The notes under the pieces were generated by a model, which worked only from the letters and a program-made list of their open reading frames with translations, ran no database searches and was not told the origin of the DNA. A stretch of 64,000 nucleotides of DNA from the NCBI RefSeq assembly GCF_900199705.1, contig NZ_LT904908.1, positions 1,046,530 through 1,110,529 of the forward strand, in the 5' to 3' direction. Position numbers and translations under genes: made by a program. Below are positions 51,830 through 61,568 of the stretch, piece by piece. Each line of letters begins with the position of its first letter. The first letter of the stretch is position 1. The stretch comes from Collinsella provencensis. Its GTDB lineage: Bacteria; Actinomycetota; Coriobacteriia; Coriobacteriales; Coriobacteriaceae.

Positions 51830-52387
51830 CTACTTCTCGGCGCGACGCTTGAGCACCTCATCCTTGCGCGACTCGCTCATACCCTGTGCCTCGGCACGGG
51901 CGGCATTGCGGATGGGACGAATCTTCGCCATGTCAAAGATAAACGCACCGATAATCGAAGCGTACGCCACGACGATGAGCGACAGTTGGAGCGGGGCGAA
52001 GTTCGAATCGCCCTTACCGATGCTCATCACAATCCAAGCAATTACAATCGACACGACGCCCAGGATCATCAGCATCCACCAAACGCGGCGATAGTTGCGA
52101 TAATCGAGGTTCTCCTTCATGATCTGATCGGCCACCGCGTACACGCGGTCCTCGGCGCGATTGATCTCGGCTTTGCGGGCCTTGCGCTCCTCTTTGGAAA
52201 GTTTGGACAGGTCCTCACCACGCTCGAGCTGGGCTCGCTTTGCCTTGGAAGAAGCCGGGACGACGCGCACGGAACCAGCGGCCTCACGTGCGGGCTTAGC
52301 AGAAGAAGCCGACTTGCGCGCCATGCCGGTTCGATTGCCCTGGGCCATCTCCTGGCTGCGCTTGTTTTGCGGACTACGAGTACTCAC
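51830..52387 (-). CDS. hypothetical two-helix membrane protein
   Basis: A 185-residue product with a GTG start at 52387, immediately next to the purC stop (TAAGTG), so it is almost certainly translated from the purC message. Residues 1-95 are basic and polar with a probable coiled-coil (ERKARKAEINRAEDRVYAVA). Two transmembrane helices lie at about 105-125 and 135-153. The tail is charged. I do not recognise a family; link to purine synthesis is not implied by anything other than position. Confidence 0.72.
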   Translation of the reverse strand: MSTRSPQNKRSQEMAQGNRTGMARKSASSAKPAREAAGSVRVVPASSKAKRAQLERGEDLSKLSKEERKARKAEINRAEDRVYAVADQIMKENLDYRNYRRVWWMLMILGVVSIVIAWIVMSIGKGDSNFAPLQLSLIVVAYASIIGAFIFDMAKIRPIRNAARAEAQGMSESRKDEVLKRRAEK

Positions 52388-53281
52388 TTACTTGCTCTCC
52401 TTTGTTTTCATAGGCTCGAATTTCTCGCCTGTGATTATCTCATACGCTTCGATGTAACGCTCGGACGTCTCCTTGATGACCTCGGGGGGCAGCGCCGGTG
52501 CGGGCCCTTTGAAATCCCAGTTGGCAAGCAGCCAATTGCGCACGTACTGCTTATCGTAGCTATTTTGGGCTGTACCTTCTTCGTACTCGTCGGCAGGCCA
52601 AAATCGGCTGGAATCGGGGGTCATGCACTCGTCGATGAGCGTAACCTTCCCATCAATGATACCGAATTCGAACTTGGTATCCGCGACAATAATGCCGCGC
52701 GTTGCCGCATACTCGGCGCCCGCCTGATAGATTTTGAGCGAGAAATCGCGGATTTGCTCCGCCACGTCCTCGCCCACGAGCTCGCAGCAACGCTCGAACG
52801 TGATGTTTTCGTCGTGATCGCCCAAGGCCGCCTTGGTTGACGGGGTAAACAGCGGCTCGGGAAGCTTGGATGCCTCTGTAAGGCCGTCGGGCAGCTTAAT
52901 GCCGCAATCTGTATGGTCGATGTCGTAGGTCTTCTTGCCAGAACCGGTGAGGTAGCCGCGCACGATGCATTCGATCATGATGGGCTTCGCCTTCTTGACC
53001 AGCATGGCGCGTCCAGACAGATAGTCGCTGTATTCGGCAAACTCGACGGGGAACTCAGACGTTGAAATGCTCACCAAGTGGTTGGGAACCAAGTCGGCAA
53101 ATTTGTTGAACCAAAATGCAGAAATGCGGTTGAGGATCTCGCCCTTGTAGGGAACCTCGCTCGGCAAGATATAGTCAAACGCCGAAATGCGGTCAGAGGC
53201 CACAATGAGCAGATTGTCACCGGCATCATAGATGTCGCGAACCTTACCGCTGGAATCCGGACGACGTTCCATAGAATTCAT
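52388..53281 (-). CDS. purC: phosphoribosylaminoimidazole-succinocarboxamide synthase
   Basis: From the ATG at 53281 (297 aa, GAGGAG upstream; a GTG nine bases earlier is possible). SAICAR synthetase motifs: GKVRDIYDAGDNLLIVASDR, MLVKKAKPIMIECIVRGYLTG (split here) and VADTKFEFGIIDGKVTLIDE. It joins CAIR and aspartate, the step after PurE. The length of about 297 is that of the longer actinobacterial/eukaryote-like form rather than the 237-residue E. coli type. The downstream membrane protein abuts its stop. Confidence 0.96.
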   Translation of the reverse strand: MNSMERRPDSSGKVRDIYDAGDNLLIVASDRISAFDYILPSEVPYKGEILNRISAFWFNKFADLVPNHLVSISTSEFPVEFAEYSDYLSGRAMLVKKAKPIMIECIVRGYLTGSGKKTYDIDHTDCGIKLPDGLTEASKLPEPLFTPSTKAALGDHDENITFERCCELVGEDVAEQIRDFSLKIYQAGAEYAATRGIIVADTKFEFGIIDGKVTLIDECMTPDSSRFWPADEYEEGTAQNSYDKQYVRNWLLANWDFKGPAPALPPEVIKETSERYIEAYEIITGEKFEPMKTKESK

Positions 53282-53381
53282 GCATACCACTCCTCACAAA
53301 TCGTTGCGCCAGATAAATCCGTACGCCGACGCATACTTATAGGCGAGGCGACGGAGGTGCCCCTCCTTGATCGCCCGTCGA

Positions 53382-55142
53382 TTAGTATGTCACTACAGAG
53401 GAGGGGTCATCCACCTCCAACCTACGTGGTAAATGAATTGTAAAAGTCGTGCCCTTTTCGAGTTCGCTTTCTACCGCAATGAAGCCCTGATGACGCTCGA
53501 CGATCTGCTTGGTCACGGCAAGACCGACACCCAGGCCGCCCGCCTCACGTGCGCGACTCGCGTCGGCGCGCCAGAAGCGTCCGAAAATACGGGCCAAATC
53601 CTCTTTGGCGATGCCGATGCCCGTGTCGGACACGGAAACCATCACATGTTTGCGATCGCCGAACACCGAAACCGCAACCCATCCTCCCTCGGGTGTATAG
53701 CGCATAGCGTTGCTCATGAGGTTGATGATGCACTGCGTGATCATGTCCGAATCGCACGTGATGATGGCGGGTCGGCCTTGGGTTTCGTCAACAAAGCGCA
53801 GATGGATGTCCTTATTGTGGAACAGCTGATGCTGGTTGTTCACGATGGTCTGCGTGAGTTGGAGCATGTCGACCTGGTCGAGCCGCAGGGGCGCCGTGTG
53901 GTTTTCCAAGCGCGAGAGGTCGAGCGTCTGCTGCACGAGGCGCGCCAAACGACGCGTCTCGGAGGCGATCGTCTCCAGGTGCTCGTAATCGGTGGGATAC
54001 ACGCCGTCTTGCATCGCCTCGACCGTGGCCTGCATGGCCATGAGCGGCGTACGCAGCTCGTGGGCAACGTCGGAGGTGAGGCGGCGTTCGCGCTTAAGGT
54101 CGCTCTCGAGGCTCGCCGCCATTTCGTCGAACGTCTCGCCCAGTTGCTCGATCTCGTCGTCGCCGCGCATGCTGGTACGCGCGGAAAGGTCGCCTTCGCG
54201 GATGCGACGCGCCGTGTCGGTGATGGTGCGCACGGGGTGCGTGAACATGGTCGAGACCACAAAGCCCACGGCGATGGAGGCGACCACCGCCACAACGGCA
54301 GCCAGGCTCACCGCGTTAAAGGTACGCTCGCGAAACGCCGTATCCGCCTTGGTGAGCAGGGCATCTGATCCCAGCACCCACAGGCGGATCTGACCCACCG
54401 TCGAACCGTCCTGGCTCACGATGGGCAAGTTGACGGCGGACTCGGAGTCCGTCGGGGCGGTCGAAACCGGGCTATGGGAAAGGTCGTGGCTCGTGCCACC
54501 GGAAGGGGCGCTGCCCTCGGGCTGATTTGTCAATGCGGATGCAGATGAGGTGTTGCCCTCGCCCTCTGCGCTCGCCTCGGCTGCCGCATCATCGGACGCG
54601 GTGCCGTTTTGCGCCCCCGCTTCCCCAGCGGAAACACCATCATCAGCGGCGTTGCCCTCTGTGGCCTCCTCCCCTTCCTGACCGGCAGAAACATCCACAG
54701 GCTCATCCTTGGAGGGTTTCTTTTCCAGCCAGGTTGCCATCGATGCGGCAGGCCACGTGTCGTCATACATAATCCGACCGTCGGCGTCCGTGACCTGCAT
54801 ACCGATATCGTCCGAAATCGTGCTGGACTCGGTCACCGCGAGGATCGCTTCCTTTGTCCAAGTGCCCTTCTCGTCATATCCCTCGGCGAGGTTTTCGGCC
54901 GCGACCTGCGCGATCAGCTCAACGTTGGCGCGCGTGTAGTCGGAAAAGGCGCCGCCCCACACAACAGTGACCACACCGCCCAAGATTCCCACCGTGAGCA
55001 GCGACGTCAACGCAAAGGCGAGCGCCATGCGCCCACCGTACGTCATGCCGTGACGCGGCTCAGAATGCGGCGTGTTCCAACTCGCCTTGGCGGAGGCGTC
55101 GCGCTCATTTTGCTTGTTAAACCCGATGATCAGACGTGCCAT
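53382..55142 (-). CDS. sensor histidine kinase
   Basis: A 586-residue membrane kinase: TM1 about 40-63, an extracytoplasmic sensor region to about 272, TM2 275-298, HAMP 299-351, dimerisation domain with His361 (DVAHELRTPL), then the ATPase domain with the N box INLMSNAMRYTPEGG, G1 SDTGIGIAKED and G2 GGLGVGLAV. The sensor region is split by about 90 Ala/Gly/Ser/Glu/Asp-rich residues (about 145-235) that look disordered. The response regulator lies upstream on the same strand, but a terminator and repeats (55143-55322) separate them. Stimulus unknown. Confidence 0.93.
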   Translation of the reverse strand: MARLIIGFNKQNERDASAKASWNTPHSEPRHGMTYGGRMALAFALTSLLTVGILGGVVTVVWGGAFSDYTRANVELIAQVAAENLAEGYDEKGTWTKEAILAVTESSTISDDIGMQVTDADGRIMYDDTWPAASMATWLEKKPSKDEPVDVSAGQEGEEATEGNAADDGVSAGEAGAQNGTASDDAAAEASAEGEGNTSSASALTNQPEGSAPSGGTSHDLSHSPVSTAPTDSESAVNLPIVSQDGSTVGQIRLWVLGSDALLTKADTAFRERTFNAVSLAAVVAVVASIAVGFVVSTMFTHPVRTITDTARRIREGDLSARTSMRGDDEIEQLGETFDEMAASLESDLKRERRLTSDVAHELRTPLMAMQATVEAMQDGVYPTDYEHLETIASETRRLARLVQQTLDLSRLENHTAPLRLDQVDMLQLTQTIVNNQHQLFHNKDIHLRFVDETQGRPAIITCDSDMITQCIINLMSNAMRYTPEGGWVAVSVFGDRKHVMVSVSDTGIGIAKEDLARIFGRFWRADASRAREAGGLGVGLAVTKQIVERHQGFIAVESELEKGTTFTIHLPRRLEVDDPSSVVTY

Positions 55143-55322
55143 TGCTCTCTCACAAATCTACCCCGCATGCTGCCGCGACCCCGCTCGCCGTCGCAATCCC
55201 ACAAACCGAAACGGTCACGCAAACCACACCGAAACGGTCCCGCACACCGAAGCGACTTCGCGAATGCATGCGCAAAAGAAAAAAGCCGGGCGCCTGTGTT
55301 TGACGCCCGGCTGTGCTCGGTC
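55143..55322 (-). repeat. short tandem repeats between response regulator and histidine kinase
   Basis: CCGAAACGGTC occurs at two neighbouring positions around 55199 and 55231 within units of roughly 25-32 bp beginning CACA(AA)CCGAAACGG, followed by a degenerate third unit CACCGAAGCG. The block lies between the regulator's terminator and the kinase start. Confidence 0.6.
55278..55312 (-). terminator. intrinsic terminator after the response regulator gene
   Basis: AGCCGGGCG (55284-55292) pairs with CGCCCGGCT (55304-55312); the minus-strand tail is TTTTTTCTTTT. Strong terminator, placed before the cognate kinase gene. Confidence 0.9.
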
Positions 55323-56039
55323 TTACTTGTCGGCCGCCGGCTGTGCGGGAGCCTCGAAGCGATAGCCCACGCCGTGAACCGTGTAGAGCCACTTGGGCTT
55401 CTTGGGGTCATCCCCCAGCTTGGCGCGCAGGTTCTTCACGTGCGAGTCGATGGTGCGCTCGTAGCCCTCGAAGTCGTAGCCCAGGACCTTCTCCACGAGC
55501 TCCATGCGGTTGTACACGCGGCCCGGATGACGCGCCAGCGTGGTGAGGAGCTTGAACTCGGAAGCGGTGAGGTCGACCTCGCGGCCCTCGACCAGGATCT
55601 TGTGGCCAGAGATGTCAATCACCAAGTCACCGAAGTCGAGCACCTCGACCTGCGGCTCGTCGGCCAGGTGGGTGCGACGGAACAGCGCGCGCACGCGGGC
55701 GACCAGCTCGCGCGGGGAGAACGGCTTGATGAGGTAGTCGTCGGCGCCGAGCTCGAGTCCGATGATGCGGTCCTCGACCTCACCCTTGGCGGTCAGCATA
55801 ATGATAGGCACATCGGAGGTATCGCGAATGGCTCGGCACACGCGCTCGCCCGACAGCTTGGGAAGCATAAGGTCCAAAACGATGAGGTCGAACTGGTGCT
55901 TCTCGAACTCCTCGACGGCGGACTGGCCATCGCCAACGCCCACAACCCAATAACCCTCGCGCTCGAGGTACGCGGCAACGGCATCACGAATGGCTTTCTC
56001 GTCTTCGACCAACAAAATCTTACGTGCATCTGAAGCCAT
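55323..56039 (-). CDS. OmpR/PhoB family response regulator
   Basis: A 238-residue two-domain regulator. Receiver: acidic pocket LLVEDEKAIRDA, phospho-acceptor Asp56 in VLDLMLPKLSG, Thr in IMLTAKGE and Lys in DDYLIKPFSP. DNA-binding winged helix: LTASEFKLLTTLARHPGRVY, RTIDSHVKNLRAKLGDDP and LYTVHGVGYRFE. The ATG at 56039 follows GAGGAGG. It should pair with the kinase encoded downstream. Target genes are not evident here. Confidence 0.96.
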   Translation of the reverse strand: MASDARKILLVEDEKAIRDAVAAYLEREGYWVVGVGDGQSAVEEFEKHQFDLIVLDLMLPKLSGERVCRAIRDTSDVPIIMLTAKGEVEDRIIGLELGADDYLIKPFSPRELVARVRALFRRTHLADEPQVEVLDFGDLVIDISGHKILVEGREVDLTASEFKLLTTLARHPGRVYNRMELVEKVLGYDFEGYERTIDSHVKNLRAKLGDDPKKPKWLYTVHGVGYRFEAPAQPAADK

Positions 56040-56377
56040 AGTCGGCCTCCTCGTCTCGCATAATAACCTGTCGTCCTATATTACTACACATGGACGACAC
56101 ATAACTTACCAGCAGTATTCCCAATTCGCCTTTGAATCAAACAGAAATGTGGACACGATAAACCCGACACAAAGCAGGATGTGTGCAAGGCCTTTGAAAA
56201 GCCGCCGCAGGGTTATTCCATCGCGAAGCCATCAGAGGTTAACGCAAAACTGTCGCTGCGTTGCCAAAACACCACCAAGGGACACCGCAAGAACTGTCGC
56301 TGCGCCGTCGCAAAACCGCCGCGAGGCCGGGCCAGAGCAGGAACAAGCCGTTCCAAGGCCGCCACTCTCCCTGGCAG
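56040..56377. other. intergenic region with degenerate repeats
   Basis: Between the response regulator start and the lipoprotein stop. The first 120 bp (promoter side) are AT-rich. From about 56185 on, AACTGTCGCTGCG appears twice (around 56248 and 56293) in a GC-rich, degenerate tandem context. No coding sequence with a ribosome site is seen. Confidence 0.5.
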
Positions 56378-57577
56378 CTATAGCGCGAAAACCCTCACAC
56401 GCACCGATGCGGCAAGCCCATCGTCCCCGCGCACCGTAGCGTACGTGACAAAGCGGTCGGTGGTTCCCTCACTGGCGGGATAATCCCCGTACTCGAGCGT
56501 TTTGTCAGGCGCGGAAAGATATCCGAGCGTCTCCTTGTCGGTGTCGAGTACAAAGTGCGAAGAGCGCACCTTGACGAAGTAACGGCTTCCCTTTCCCGCA
56601 ATGCAGGCCAACGGCTCGCGCGGAATGGATACAAACGGACCGTCCTCGCGGCCAATGAACGAACCCATGCTGCCCAGACTTCCGCCGTAGCCGTAGTTCG
56701 CCTCAACGGAGAATGCGAAGCTCGAACCCATGTAGACTGCCTCGAACGGACGGACGTTTTCGGGCATAACCATCTGGTCGAGCACCTTGGAATCGTGCTT
56801 GAGGTCGAGCGCGGTTATGCCGTAGAACGTGCCCTCGTCCGCCTTGACGCGCGGGACGATGGTCAAAATACCCTCGCAGGTGCGCGGGGCCGTGGCAAAA
56901 CGTCCGGGGCTCTCAAACAGGTCGGTGCTCTCGGAATCCCCCACCGACCACATGAGGCAATGCGAGTGCTCGGCGCGTTTGCTGCCGGACGCCGTGGGCA
57001 TCTTCTGCCAAATCACGGAGCTACCGGTCGCGGTGAGACGCGCGGGCTCCCAGTCAACGTTGCCCTTGTCCAGCTGCACGGCGTCGCCCAACAACTCGCC
57101 GTTCGACATCTCTTGGGCGATAAGTACCCACGCCCCAGACGCGTAGTCCATCTCGACCCAGGCAAACACGCCGTCGCCGCAGCGGACGTCATGAAATCCA
57201 AAAGATTTTCCCTGCGTGGGACCCGCAATCAGCGTGTTCCAGTTGCCGCTTGCAAGGGAAATGACACCAAGCGTGTTAACCGAATGAGCGCTTTCGGGGG
57301 CCATGAACAGCGCCGCCCAAGCGCCGTCGCAGTGAAATGGGATGGTGCCCACAGGCAGGTCCCACGAGAACTGCGGTTCAATGATCTCCTCGGAGCTCTC
57401 ATAAACATCGGTGACGTCTATCGTCTTCGACTCGTCGACAACCTGCGGCTCACCCGAAAACTGCTGACCGGCGTCCTCGCCCGCGTCGTTTGAGCAGCCC
57501 ACCAGACCGGCAGCGGCCATCGCCGCGCCGGCAAAGGCGGTGCCTTTCACAAGGTTACGACGAGAGATGGTGGGCAT
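56378..57577 (-). CDS. Tat-type lipoprotein, hypothetical (possible beta-propeller)
   Basis: A 399-residue exported protein. The signal has the twin-arginine motif SRRNLVKG and a lipobox AAGLVGC, predicting lipidation at Cys28 after Tat export. The ATG at 57577 follows GAGGAG. The mature part has Trp-containing segments at fairly regular intervals (WDLP, WAALF, WNTLI, WVEMD, WEPARL, WQKMP), as in six- or seven-bladed propellers, and is acidic. No enzyme motif recognised. The TSCPD gene lies just upstream on the same strand (22 bp), suggesting cotranscription. Confidence 0.75.
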   Translation of the reverse strand: MPTISRRNLVKGTAFAGAAMAAAGLVGCSNDAGEDAGQQFSGEPQVVDESKTIDVTDVYESSEEIIEPQFSWDLPVGTIPFHCDGAWAALFMAPESAHSVNTLGVISLASGNWNTLIAGPTQGKSFGFHDVRCGDGVFAWVEMDYASGAWVLIAQEMSNGELLGDAVQLDKGNVDWEPARLTATGSSVIWQKMPTASGSKRAEHSHCLMWSVGDSESTDLFESPGRFATAPRTCEGILTIVPRVKADEGTFYGITALDLKHDSKVLDQMVMPENVRPFEAVYMGSSFAFSVEANYGYGGSLGSMGSFIGREDGPFVSIPREPLACIAGKGSRYFVKVRSSHFVLDTDKETLGYLSAPDKTLEYGDYPASEGTTDRFVTYATVRGDDGLAASVRVRVFAL

Positions 57578-57598
57578 GGTGCTCCTCGGTTTTTAAGC

Positions 57599-57871
57599 CT
57601 AGGCCTGAGTTGGAGCCTGCGCCTGCGCCTCGCGCAGCGCACGCGTGAGCTGGTCGGCACAGGAAGTCTTGCGCGGGCCGCAGGTGTTACCCTCAAGCAG
57701 CTCCACGATGTGCTCGACCGGCTGACCGGCCACAAGCTTACCGATCGCCTTAAGGTTGCCGTTGCAGCCGCCCTCAAAGCTCACATGCTCGATCGTGGCG
57801 CCATCGTCCGAAATCTCAACGTGAATGTTGCGCGAGCACACACCACGCGGCTTGAAATCAAGCTGGATCAT
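57599..57871 (-). CDS. TSCPD domain-containing protein (TIGR03905-type)
   Basis: A 90-residue protein; ATG at 57871 with GGGAG eight bases upstream (a TTG one codon earlier is the alternative). The sequence follows the small TSCPD family: GVCSRNIHVEISDDGATIEH, GGCNGNLKAIGKLVAGQ and GNTCGPRKTSCADQLTRAL. The domain is also found at the C-terminus of class II ribonucleotide reductases, where its Cys residues bind metal; the role of stand-alone versions is not established. It lies between typA (12 bp upstream) and the lipoprotein. Confidence 0.88.
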   Translation of the reverse strand: MIQLDFKPRGVCSRNIHVEISDDGATIEHVSFEGGCNGNLKAIGKLVAGQPVEHIVELLEGNTCGPRKTSCADQLTRALREAQAQAPTQA

Positions 57872-57883
57872 CAAAGGTCTCCC

Positions 57884-59713
<1,830 letters not shown>

Positions 59714-59826
59714 GTGGTCCCCTATTCCTCAATGGGTCGGCGCGGCGTACGCAACCGCGGCGCCGACGAAAACATGGGCCTTTCGGCCTTTAGATACGAA
59801 CTTTTACGGACGGTATTGTACTCGCT

Positions 59827-60282
59827 CTAGAAAAGCGCGGGCTCCTCACCAGCAGGTTCAGGGTCGCTCCACATAAAGTTTTCCCCTTGACCGGCGTTGG
59901 CGTACAGCACGTATGCGGAATAGCCGCACGTCATACCACGCTGGTAAAAGCTCACGATAATGGCGTCCTGGAACTCGCAATCGAGCTCGACGCCACCTGC
60001 GTACGCGATGGCATAACGGTCGAGCGGGCCCACGTGATCGGACTGGATGCCGGCAACGTTGGTCTCCACAAAATGGCGTGCGCCCTCAAGGCACTCCTCG
60101 GGGCCGTCCTCAGTGAAAGATGCCTGGTAACGATTGGCATTTGCGTCCTCGGCAATGAGCACGACACCCAGGTCCTCGCCGTCGGCGAGCGCGTTGAGCA
60201 GGTCATCCAGCAAATCGCACACCATAGCATCCAGCTCAGGAGATACTTCGTCCCGAGGTGCATCGTTCAAATCTTGTGCCAT
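59827..60282 (-). CDS. hypothetical protein, acidic, soluble
   Basis: The ATG at 60282 follows AAAAGGAG and gives 151 aa. The protein is strongly acidic (DEVSPELDAMVCDLLDDLLN near the start), without membrane segment or signal. The middle region VVLIAEDANANRYQASFTED followed by IAYAGGVELD may be a small alpha/beta fold. No family recognised. It is separated from typA by 113 bp on the same strand. Confidence 0.65.
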   Translation of the reverse strand: MAQDLNDAPRDEVSPELDAMVCDLLDDLLNALADGEDLGVVLIAEDANANRYQASFTEDGPEECLEGARHFVETNVAGIQSDHVGPLDRYAIAYAGGVELDCEFQDAIIVSFYQRGMTCGYSAYVLYANAGQGENFMWSDPEPAGEEPALF

Positions 60283-60374
60283 GGGGCAACTCCTTTTGGT
60301 TCTGCTCATCATTTTTGCAGCTCATAGCTTACCACGTCAGCGTTCGTTTGCCGCGCTTTGTGACCTTGGCAACG

Positions 60375-60452
60375 CAGCAGCGGCCCAAATCGCGAGAAGT
60401 ACAGGACATGGCGGCAGAGTCATGCCCCAAAATCGCACGAAGCAGGAGGCAT
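60375..60452. repeat. two solo arms of the palindromic element family
   Basis: CCCAAATCGCGAGAAGTAC (from about 60383) and CCCCAAAATCGCACGAAGC (from about 60425) are variants of the outer arm of copy B, 100 and 60 bp upstream of it, in the same orientation. Neither has a facing arm. Confidence 0.65.
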
Positions 60453-60485
60453 CGACAGTTTTTACCGAAGGTAAGATGGGGTCGC

Positions 60486-60633
60486 GCCCCAAATCGCGCG
60501 AAGTATGGGATTTCAAGCCGACACCCCGAGTAGACCGCAAAATGCCGACTCCCCCACCTGCGGTTTCTTTGCGCAAAATCCCTGTCTACTCGACGTCTCT
60601 CCAACAAACCACATACTTCGCACGATTTGGGGC
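60486..60633. repeat. 148-bp nested palindromic element, copy B
   Basis: GCCCCAAATCGCGCGAAGTA (60486 on) faces its reverse complement ending 60633 with one mismatch over 22 bp. The core is bounded by GAGTAGAC and GTCTACTC and shares CACCTGCGGTTTCTTTG with copy A and, in reverse, with copy C. Confidence 0.88.
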
Positions 60634-60668
60634 GAGGCGCAATGCGCTCAGGCGAGAAAACTTGGGAG

Positions 60669-60755
60669 AAGTCGCCATTGCCTATGGCGACGGGCCGTTG
60701 CCTATGCTTTTCTGCCTTTTCAGGCTCCCAAAACGCAGAAAAGCATAGGCAACGG
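60669..60755. repeat. long hairpin, copy 2 of second repeat family
   Basis: TTGCCTATGGC is followed by a 26-bp stem (60695-60720 with 60730-60755, one mismatch, 9-nt loop) starting CCGTTGCCTATGC. The arrangement matches 47672-47811. Located between palindromic copies B and C. Confidence 0.85.
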
Positions 60756-60778
60756 AAGAAGAGCTCCGTGCGCGAAAA

Positions 60779-60920
60779 CAAAAATGACGGAAATGCATAA
60801 ATTGTTTCCGTCTTCCCGAGTAGACGGTGATTTTAAATAGCAAAACCGCAGGTAGAACGGGTGCCGAATCTACCTATACTCAGCATGTCGAAAAAGATTT
60901 GCGCATTTCCGTCATTTTTG
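60779..60920. repeat. 142-bp nested palindromic element, copy C (core reversed, different arms)
   Basis: CAAAAATGACGGAAATGC (60779-60796) faces a perfect reverse complement at 60903-60920. The core begins GAGTAGACGGTGATTTT and contains AAACCGCAGGTAG, which is the reverse complement of the core motif in copies A and B. The outer arms are unrelated to those of A and B. Confidence 0.85.
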
Positions 60921-60974
60921 AAAAAGCAGGCCACACGGACCTGCCCATCAACTCAAATAGTGGCGAAGGAAAGG

Positions 60975-61080
60975 GATCGCCGGGCGGCCTGAATGCCGCC
61001 CTCCCTCCGCTTCGGGCCTTGCGGCCCTCGCGCGCTGCGCTGGCCGCCGCTCGCGCGGCGCCTCAGCTCCACGCCCCAAA
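60975..61080. repeat. hairpin-rich element abutting a tRNA T-loop-like sequence, copy 2
   Basis: Begins CCGGGCGGCC directly after GGGATCG, the T-loop sequence of the adjacent tRNA-Ala, and shares CGCTTCGGGCCT, GCGGCCCTCGCGCGCTGCGC and CTCAGCTCC with copy 1 at 50050-50145. It ends before a T-arm-like GGGGTTCGATCCCGTGC. Confidence 0.7.
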
Positions 61081-61106
61081 CGGGGTTCGATCCCGTGCAC
61101 CGGAAA

Positions 61107-61136
61107 CAAAAAAGCCGGGGCGCCACGGCCCCGGCC
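61107..61136 (-). terminator. intrinsic terminator after tRNA-Ala
   Basis: GCCGGGGC (61114-61121) pairs with GCCCCGGC (ending about 61135); on the minus strand followed by a run of six T residues. Confidence 0.8.
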
Positions 61137-61147
61137 TCAATCTCGTG

Positions 61148-61223
61148 TGGTGGAGGTTAGGGGGATCGAACCCCTGACCTCAGGCTTGCAAAGCCCGCGC
61201 TCTCCCAGCTGAGCTAAACCCCC
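61148..61223 (-). tRNA. tRNA-Ala(TGC)
   Basis: Minus strand starts GGGGGTTTAGCTCAGCTGG; anticodon loop CTTTGCAAG in GGG...CCT gives TGC. T-arm AGGGGTTCGATCCCC, acceptor pairing GGGGGTT/AACCTCC (one G-T), encoded CCA. 76 nt. Confidence 0.95.
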
Positions 61224-61231
61224 ACTGTAGT

Positions 61232-61276
61232 AATAAACACCCCAGCGGCGACTCGGCTCTCGCTGGGGTGTTTATT
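61232..61276 (-). terminator. perfect 16-bp hairpin between tRNA-Ile and tRNA-Ala
   Basis: AATAAACACCCCAGCG (61232-61247) and CGCTGGGGTGTTTATT (61261-61276) are exact reverse complements around a 13-nt loop. It fills the gap between the two tRNAs and can act as terminator for tRNA-Ile or as a processing site. Confidence 0.75.
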
Positions 61277-61285
61277 GCGAAAGGA

Positions 61286-61362
61286 TGGTGGACCTGACAA
61301 GGCTCGAACTTGTGACCTCCCGGTTATCAGCCGGACGCTCTGACCAACTGAGCTACAGGTCC
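61286..61362 (-). tRNA. tRNA-Ile(GAT)
   Basis: Minus strand starts GGACCTGTAGCTCAGTTGG; anticodon loop within CCGGCTGATAACCGG gives GAT. T-arm AAGTTCGAGCC, acceptor GGACCTG/CAGGTCC, encoded CCA. 77 nt. Not linked to rRNA genes in this window. Confidence 0.95.
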
Positions 61363-61568
61363 AACGCAGGGGTCATAATATCGCAAGACGCCTGTATGAG
61401 TCAACACATTTTTTTGGAGATTTTTCTCAATAAAGGCACCTATAACGGCAGAGCTAGCAAGACCTATATGAAGTCCCACCAGCTCTGCATAACTAATATA
61501 TATGCACTATCCAAGCACGGCTCGGACCGGATCAAGCGAACGTGAACCACGACGACTCAGCGCATCAC

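Noticed and set aside
60340-61080. Possible CRISPR array
   Set aside because: Repeats are palindromic, of several unrelated types and irregularly spaced; no cas genes and no unique equal-length spacers.
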